Below are positions 13,807 to 18,245 of a stretch of DNA of 18,245 bases, one piece after another. The notes below the pieces were generated by a model. That model was not told the DNA's origin. It made no database searches and was given only the letters and a program-made list of their open reading frames with translations. The stretch spans positions 1-18,245 of the forward strand of contig JAITMN010000294.1 of assembly GCA_031277355.1 (NCBI GenBank). The letters are read 5' to 3'. Each line of letters opens with the position of its first letter. Positions within the stretch are counted from its first letter, which is position 1. This stretch comes from Nevskiaceae bacterium (GTDB taxonomy: Bacteria > Pseudomonadota > Gammaproteobacteria > Steroidobacterales > Steroidobacteraceae). The translations under genes were made by a program, and so were the position numbers.

Positions 13807-13816
13807 CGGCGCCGTT

Positions 13817-14974
13817 TCATCCGCGCCGGAAGGGCGTGTGCGCGGCAACCTGCGCCGCATAGGCTTCGACGGCGGGGGCTTCGGCGTCGAGAAATTCGCT
13901 GATCGCTTCGCGGAAACCGGGGTTGGCGATGTGATGCGCGGACCAGGTGAGTGTGGGTCCGAAGCCCCGGCTGATCTTGTGTTCGCCCTGAGTGCCCGGC
14001 TCGAAGCGCTGCAAACCCTGCGCGATGCAGAACTCGATGCCCTGGTGATAGCAGGTTTCAAAATGCAGGCTGTGCTGGTGTTCGGCTGCGCCCCAGTAGC
14101 GGCCGTACAACGTGGTGGCTGAGGCAAAGAACACGGCGGTGGCCAGCAGTGCTTCGCCGCGCTGCGCCAGCGCCACCCACATGGCATCGGGCAGATCGTT
14201 GGCAAGCCGCGCGAAACAGGCCAGATTCAGATAAGGCTCGTGGCCGCGCAGATGAAACGTGTGCGCATGCAGCGCATGCACGCGCCGCAGTGTGGCCGCT
14301 GACAGCGTATGCGCCGGGACCATCTGAAACGTGATGCCCGCTTCGGCGCAGCGCCGCCGCTCGCGGCGTATCTTCTTGCGGTACTCGGAATTGAAGCGCG
14401 AGAGATAATCTTCGAAGTCGCGATAGCCTTCATTGAACCAGTGAAATTGCACGTCGCGCCGCAGCAGCCAGTTGCGTGCGCGGAAGTCATCACATTCGTC
14501 GGGGTCGATGAACAGCGCATGCGCGGACGACATCGCTTTGGCGGCGGTGGTCTGCTCCATCGCCCGGATCAACGCGGCGCGCAGTGCGTGCGTGTCTGCA
14601 CCGGGGCGTACCAATAATCGCGGACCATTGACCGGCGAGAACGGCGATGCGCACACCAGCTTCGGGTAGTAGCGCAGATGATGCTGCGCGTAGGCGCGCG
14701 CCCAACCGAAGTCGAATACGAATTCTCCCCAGGAGTGCGTTTTGCCGTAGGCGGGGCAGGCGGCCAGCAGTTGTTCATCGTCGTTGAACAGGCCGATGTG
14801 AGCGGGAGTCCAGCCGGTTTGCGCGCTGGCGCAGCCGGTGTCTTCGACGGCAGCGAGAAATTCATGCCGCAGGAAGGGGCAGTCCGCGCCGTGCAGTGCG
14901 TTCCACTGCCGCGCGTCCACTTCGCCGATGGCGGCGAAGTGGCGTATTTGCAGGCGGTGGAGCGAATCGGTCAC
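13817..14974 (-). CDS. FemAB/GNAT-like protein of the peptidogalycan biosynthesis family (DUF482)
   Basis: The 385-residue product matches the DUF482 'peptidogalycan biosynthesis/recognition' family in length and pattern: CPFLRHEFLAAVEDTGCA (about 32-49), SWGEFVFDFGWARAYAQHH (81-99), YYPKLVCASPFSPVNGPRLL, FNEGYRDFEDYLSRFNSEYR (184-203) followed by KKIRRERRR, LYGRYWGA, HFETCYHQGIEFCIAQGL and FEPGTQGEHKISRGFGP. The fold is that of Fem-type aminoacyl/GNAT acyltransferases. The real substrate is not established for the family; a role in cell envelope or amino-acyl transfer is inference. The start codon is GTG (14972-14974). It begins 6 bases after trxB and ends 10 bases before aat; the closeness to aat, another aminoacyl transferase of the same broad fold, is a known arrangement in this group of bacteria. 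Confidence 0.88.
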   Translation of the reverse strand: MTDSLHRLQIRHFAAIGEVDARQWNALHGADCPFLRHEFLAAVEDTGCASAQTGWTPAHIGLFNDDEQLLAACPAYGKTHSWGEFVFDFGWARAYAQHHLRYYPKLVCASPFSPVNGPRLLVRPGADTHALRAALIRAMEQTTAAKAMSSAHALFIDPDECDDFRARNWLLRRDVQFHWFNEGYRDFEDYLSRFNSEYRKKIRRERRRCAEAGITFQMVPAHTLSAATLRRVHALHAHTFHLRGHEPYLNLACFARLANDLPDAMWVALAQRGEALLATAVFFASATTLYGRYWGAAEHQHSLHFETCYHQGIEFCIAQGLQRFEPGTQGEHKISRGFGPTLTWSAHHIANPGFREAISEFLDAEAPAVEAYAAQVAAHTPFRRG

Positions 14975-14980
14975 GAGTGC

Positions 14981-15955
14981 TCAGCGATGCGCGGCGGCGG
15001 TCTCCAGCGATTCCAGATAGCGATCCGCGTCGAGCGCCGCCATGCAGCCGGAGCCGGCCGATGTGATGGCCTGGCGATACACCGAATCGGCCACGTCTCC
15101 GGCGGCGAACACGCCGGGCACGCTGGTGGCGGTGGCATTGCCTTCAAGACCACCGTGTACGACGAGATAACCGCCCGCGCGCATGGCCAGTTGCCCGGCG
15201 AAGATTGCGGTGTTCGGCGAATGGCCGATGGCGATGAACGCGCCGGTCACTGGCACGACGTCGGTGCTGCCGTCTTTCGTCGAGCGCAGACGCACGCCTT
15301 GCACGCCGCTGTCGTCGCCGAGAATTTCATCCACTTCACTGTTCCAGCGGATGCTGGCCTTGCCTGCCGCCACGCGCTCCATCAAACGGTCCTGCAATAT
15401 CTTCTCGCTGCGCAGCTTGTCGCGACGATGCACCAGCGTTACATGCTCGGCGATGTTGGTGAGGTAAAGAGCTTCCTCCACCGCGGTGTTGCCGCCGCCG
15501 ATCACCGCCACGCGCTGCTTGCGAAAGAAGAATCCATCGCAGGTGGCGCAGGCCGATACGCCCTTGCCCTTGAAGGCTTCCTCCGAAGGCAGGCCCAGAT
15601 ACTTGGCCGCCGCGCCGGTAGCGATGATCAACGCATCGCAGGTGTAGCGTCCCGCGTCGCCTTCCAGCAACAGTGGACGCTGATCGAGCTTCACCGTATG
15701 AATGTGATCATTGACGATGCGTGTGTTGAAGCGTTCGGCGTGGCGTTGCATGCGTTCCATCAACGCGGGGCCTTGCAGACCCTCCACATCGCCGGGCCAG
15801 TTATCAACGTCTGTCGTCGTCATCAACTGACCGCCTTGCTCGACGCCGGTGATCAGCAGCGGCGAGCGGTTGGCGCGTGCGGCGTACACCGCCGCGCTGT
15901 AACCGGCGGGGCCGGAGCCCAGGATGACCAGCGAACTGTGAACCGTGTCCGTCAT
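14981..15955 (-). CDS. trxB: Thioredoxin reductase (NADPH)
   Basis: From ATG 15953-15955 the product has 324 residues, the usual length. GGAGAAAAG about 8-16 bases upstream supports this start over the upstream ATG at 16018, whose extra 21 residues are not family-like. FAD binding is shown by LVILGSGPAGYSAAVYAA (9-26) and VFAAGDVAD near the C-terminus. The redox-active pair is in SACATCDGFFF (Cys136 and Cys139). NADPH binding is shown by AVIGGGNTAVEEALYL (150-165) and VHRRDKLR. It keeps thioredoxin reduced in the cytoplasm. The gene is first in a minus-strand group with the FemAB-like gene and aat, and is divergent from ftsK with only 38 bases between the start codons. Confidence 0.98.
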   Translation of the reverse strand: MTDTVHSSLVILGSGPAGYSAAVYAARANRSPLLITGVEQGGQLMTTTDVDNWPGDVEGLQGPALMERMQRHAERFNTRIVNDHIHTVKLDQRPLLLEGDAGRYTCDALIIATGAAAKYLGLPSEEAFKGKGVSACATCDGFFFRKQRVAVIGGGNTAVEEALYLTNIAEHVTLVHRRDKLRSEKILQDRLMERVAAGKASIRWNSEVDEILGDDSGVQGVRLRSTKDGSTDVVPVTGAFIAIGHSPNTAIFAGQLAMRAGGYLVVHGGLEGNATATSVPGVFAAGDVADSVYRQAITSAGSGCMAALDADRYLESLETAAAHR

Positions 15956-15956
15956 G

Positions 15957-16000
15957 TATACTTTTCTCCGACTATTTTCGACATACGGATATTGTGCCAA
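15957..16000. promoter_or_regulatory. Interlocked divergent promoter signals of trxB and ftsK
   Basis: For ftsK (plus), TATACT at 15957-15962 matches the -10 consensus at 5 of 6 positions, directly behind the trxB start codon; no clear -35 is seen upstream. For trxB (minus), TTGGCA (15995-16000) and AATAGT (15971-15976) are 18 bases apart, with the -35 inside the first ftsK codons. That would put the trxB transcript start very near its ribosome site (15961-15969), so the trxB call is weak. Confidence 0.3.
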
Positions 16001-18245
16001 ATCTGAGCCAGACGACACCCGTCAGCGGCGGCTCCCGCTTCACGCAGGCCGTGATCAAGGCGGCGCGCGAGAGCGCCGCGATCATTCTGGGCATCGTTGC
16101 ATTGGTGCTGCTGGTCGCGCTGCTGAGCTTTGATCCACGCGATTCGGCGTGGAGCAGCTATCAATCTGCCGCCGGCGGTGCGGTTTCGGCTGCGTCGGCC
16201 GTGCATAACCGCATCGGTCCGCTGGGCGCGTGGATCGCCGACGTGCTGCTGTTCCTGTTTGGCCGCCCGGCCTATCTGTTTCCGCTGATGCTGGGTGTGG
16301 CGGCCTGGCAGTTGGCGCGCGGCGCGCGAGCGCAGCAGGTTCCGGTGGCCACGCGAGCCAACACCGCCGTGCGTATCGGCGGTTTCGTGCTGTTGCTGGC
16401 CGCCAGTTGCGCGCTGGCTGCGCTGCATTGGGATGCCGGCGTTTTGCGTGAATCCGCCGGCGGCGTGCTGGGCCGATTGGTGGGCGAGGGCATGGCGGTG
16501 GCGTTGAAGTCGCTGGGCGCAACGCTGCTGCTGCTGGCGATCTGGCTGGCGGGCGCGGCGCTGGCGTTTCATGTGTCGTGGCTGGTGGTGATGGATCGCG
16601 TGGGTCATGCGTTCTGGCAGGCCATAGACTATGTGCGCAATCGCGCCAGCAATCGCCGCGAGGTGGCGCAGGGTCAGGAGCGCAAGCGCGAACGCAAGGA
16701 TGCGGTGCAGAAGGATCAACCCCGCACCAGCGCGCCGCGCGTTGCGCCGGTGATCGAGCAGCCTGCGCCTGCGCCGGAGAAGAGCACGCGCGTTGATAAA
16801 GAACGTCAGGTCACGCTGTTCGACAGCCCTCATTCGCAGGCATTGCCGCCGCTGAAATTGCTGGATGATCCGCCCGCGCGTGTGGTGGGCTATTCGGCTG
16901 AAGCGCTGGAAGCGATGTCGCGGCTGGTGGAAATCAAGCTGAAAGATTTTGGTGTTGAAGTGGAAGTGGTGGCGGTGCATCCGGGACCGGTGGTCACTCG
17001 CTTTGAGATGCGGCCCGCGCCGGGTGTGAAGGTGGCGCAGATCAGCAGTCTGGCGAAGGATTTGGCGCGTGCGCTGTCGGCGATTTCGGTGCGCGTGGTC
17101 GAGGTGATTCCGGGCAAGTCGGTCATGGGGCTTGAGATTCCCAACGAGAAGCGCGAGATCGTCACGCTGGGTGAGATCATCAAGTCGCGCGCCTATGAAG
17201 ATGTGAACTCGCCGCTGGCGATTGCGCTGGGCAAGGACATCGCCGGTTTGCCGATCGTGGCGGACCTGGCGCGCATGCCGCATCTGCTGATTGCGGGTAC
17301 CACGGGTTCGGGCAAGTCGGTGGGCATCAACGCGATGGTGCTGTCGCTGCTGTACAAGAGCACCGCCGAGCACGTGCGGCTCATCATGATCGATCCGAAG
17401 ATGCTGGAATTGTCGGTGTACGAGGGCATCCCGCATCTGCTTGCGCCGGTGGTCACCGACATGAAGCAGGCGGCCAATGCGCTGCGCTGGTCGGTGGCCG
17501 AGATGGAGCGGCGCTATCAGTTGATGGCGGCGCTGGGTGTGCGCAACATCGCCGGTTTCAATCGCAAGGTGAAGGATGCGATCGACGCGGGCAAGCCGAT
17601 CAAAGACCCGGTGGCGATGCAGCGTGCGTCGAATGATCCCAGGTTTGATCAGAGCACGATTGCCGATCTGACGCCGCTGCCCTACATCGTCGTGTTCATC
17701 GACGAGTTGGCCGACCTGATGATGATCGTCGGCAAGAAGGTGGAGGAATTGATCGCGCGGCTGGCGCAGAAGGCGCGTGCTTCGGGTATTCATCTGATTC
17801 TGGCCACGCAGCGTCCTTCGGTGGACGTGATCACGGGTCTGATCAAAGCGAACATTCCCACGCGCATTGCGTTTCAGGTTTCGGCGAAGGTGGATTCGCG
17901 CACGATTCTGGATCAGGGCGGCGCGGAGTCGCTGCTGGGGCATGGCGACATGCTGTATCTGCCGCCGGGCACGTCGGTGCCCACGCGCGTGCATGGCGCT
18001 TTTGTGTCCGATGATGAAGTGCATCGCGTCGTTGAATCGCTGAAGACGCAAGCGCCGCCGAATTATCTGGAAGATGTGCTCTCCGGTCCGTCCACGGCGC
18101 TGCCGGGCATCAGCGGTGAGGATGAATACGCCTCGCCGGGCGGCGAGGATGCCGAGCAGGACGCGCTGTATGACGAAGCGGTGAAGATCGTGTTGCAGGA
18201 GCGCAAGCCGTCCATTTCGTATGTGCAGCGGCGTTTGAAGATTGG
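15994..18245 (+). CDS. ftsK: DNA translocase FtsK (3' end beyond window)
   Basis: Translation from GTG 15994-15996 gives 750 codons open to the right edge. Four membrane segments occupy about 27-46, 80-104, 127-145 and 169-199. A short charged and Pro-rich linker (about 210-285) replaces the long linker of Escherichia coli FtsK. The alpha and beta motor domains follow: GVEVEVVAVHPGPVVTRFEM, Walker A GTTGSGKSVGINAM (435-448), IMIDPKMLELSVYEGIPHL, Walker B PYIVVFIDELADLMM (about 563-577), and ILATQRPSVDVITGLIKANI. The DNA-reading gamma domain begins at DEAVKIVLQERKPSISYVQR just before the cut. FtsK sits at the septum, pumps chromosome ends toward dif and activates XerCD. The start is set by family likeness and a weak CGGA; a GTG with no better ATG in frame upstream. 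Confidence 0.97.
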   Translation, partial: MPNLSQTTPVSGGSRFTQAVIKAARESAAIILGIVALVLLVALLSFDPRDSAWSSYQSAAGGAVSAASAVHNRIGPLGAWIADVLLFLFGRPAYLFPLMLGVAAWQLARGARAQQVPVATRANTAVRIGGFVLLLAASCALAALHWDAGVLRESAGGVLGRLVGEGMAVALKSLGATLLLLAIWLAGAALAFHVSWLVVMDRVGHAFWQAIDYVRNRASNRREVAQGQERKRERKDAVQKDQPRTSAPRVAPVIEQPAPAPEKSTRVDKERQVTLFDSPHSQALPPLKLLDDPPARVVGYSAEALEAMSRLVEIKLKDFGVEVEVVAVHPGPVVTRFEMRPAPGVKVAQISSLAKDLARALSAISVRVVEVIPGKSVMGLEIPNEKREIVTLGEIIKSRAYEDVNSPLAIALGKDIAGLPIVADLARMPHLLIAGTTGSGKSVGINAMVLSLLYKSTAEHVRLIMIDPKMLELSVYEGIPHLLAPVVTDMKQAANALRWSVAEMERRYQLMAALGVRNIAGFNRKVKDAIDAGKPIKDPVAMQRASNDPRFDQSTIADLTPLPYIVVFIDELADLMMIVGKKVEELIARLAQKARASGIHLILATQRPSVDVITGLIKANIPTRIAFQVSAKVDSRTILDQGGAESLLGHGDMLYLPPGTSVPTRVHGAFVSDDEVHRVVESLKTQAPPNYLEDVLSGPSTALPGISGEDEYASPGGEDAEQDALYDEAVKIVLQERKPSISYVQRRLKI

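Noticed and set aside
13807..14205. Upstream extension of the aat reading frame (355-residue form)
   Set aside because: The added residues overlap the FemAB-like gene in another frame and do not resemble Aat; the family start MKKLHWI is at 13806.
15952..18051. 699-codon open frame on the minus strand across ftsK
   Set aside because: It is antisense to an intact ftsK, with His/Arg/Gln-rich composition and no recognisable motif.
1..18245. CRISPR arrays, insertion sequences, tRNA or rRNA genes
   Set aside because: No repeated spacer pattern, transposase sequence, terminal inverted repeats or tRNA/rRNA-like sequence was seen on either strand.

Overview
The window is high-GC bacterial chromosomal DNA with tightly packed genes and many GTG starts. 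The core gene order (ftsK / trxB - FemAB-like - aat - infA, with clpS-clpA on the opposite strand) and the type II secretion genes point to a gammaproteobacterium. The aat neighbourhood with a peptidogalycan/FemAB-like gene between trxB and aat, and a kinase next to an ECF-like sigma gene, fit the Xanthomonadales or a relative best. That placement is inference from gene content, not from a search.

Bases 1-7899 form one long minus-strand run: gspC, gspD, gspE, gspF (inner-membrane linker, outer-membrane secretin, ATPase and inner-membrane platform of a type II secretion system), a small acidic protein, a flavoprotein of the acyl-CoA dehydrogenase/flavin monooxygenase fold, a broken ECF-like sigma factor, and the start of a Ser/Thr protein kinase that runs off the left edge. 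Junctions are 4-base overlaps or gaps under 50 bases, and a plausible promoter stands in front of gspC. The pseudopilin and remaining platform genes (gspG-N) are absent here, so the system is split or incomplete.

Bases 8005-10687 carry clpS and clpA on the plus strand: the N-degron adaptor and its AAA+ unfoldase for ClpP. Bases 10691-12847 hold two divergent genes that interrupt the usual core block: a CsgG-like exported protein with an SH3-like C-terminus (minus) and a SAM-dependent O-methyltransferase (plus). They meet clpA and infA tail to tail, with 3- and 6-base gaps.

Bases 12854-15955 (minus) hold infA, with its own putative promoter, and the compact group trxB - FemAB-like - aat. aat encodes the Leu/Phe-tRNA-protein transferase that makes the N-degrons ClpS recognises, so clpS, clpA and aat form an N-end-rule set here. 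From 15994 to the right edge runs ftsK, the septal DNA translocase, cut within its gamma domain.

Most of the window is ordinary housekeeping sequence. The best leads are the sigma factor gene with an internal deletion and frameshift beside an apparently intact kinase start, a GspE with no cysteine in the region that normally binds zinc, and the isolated gspCDEF set.
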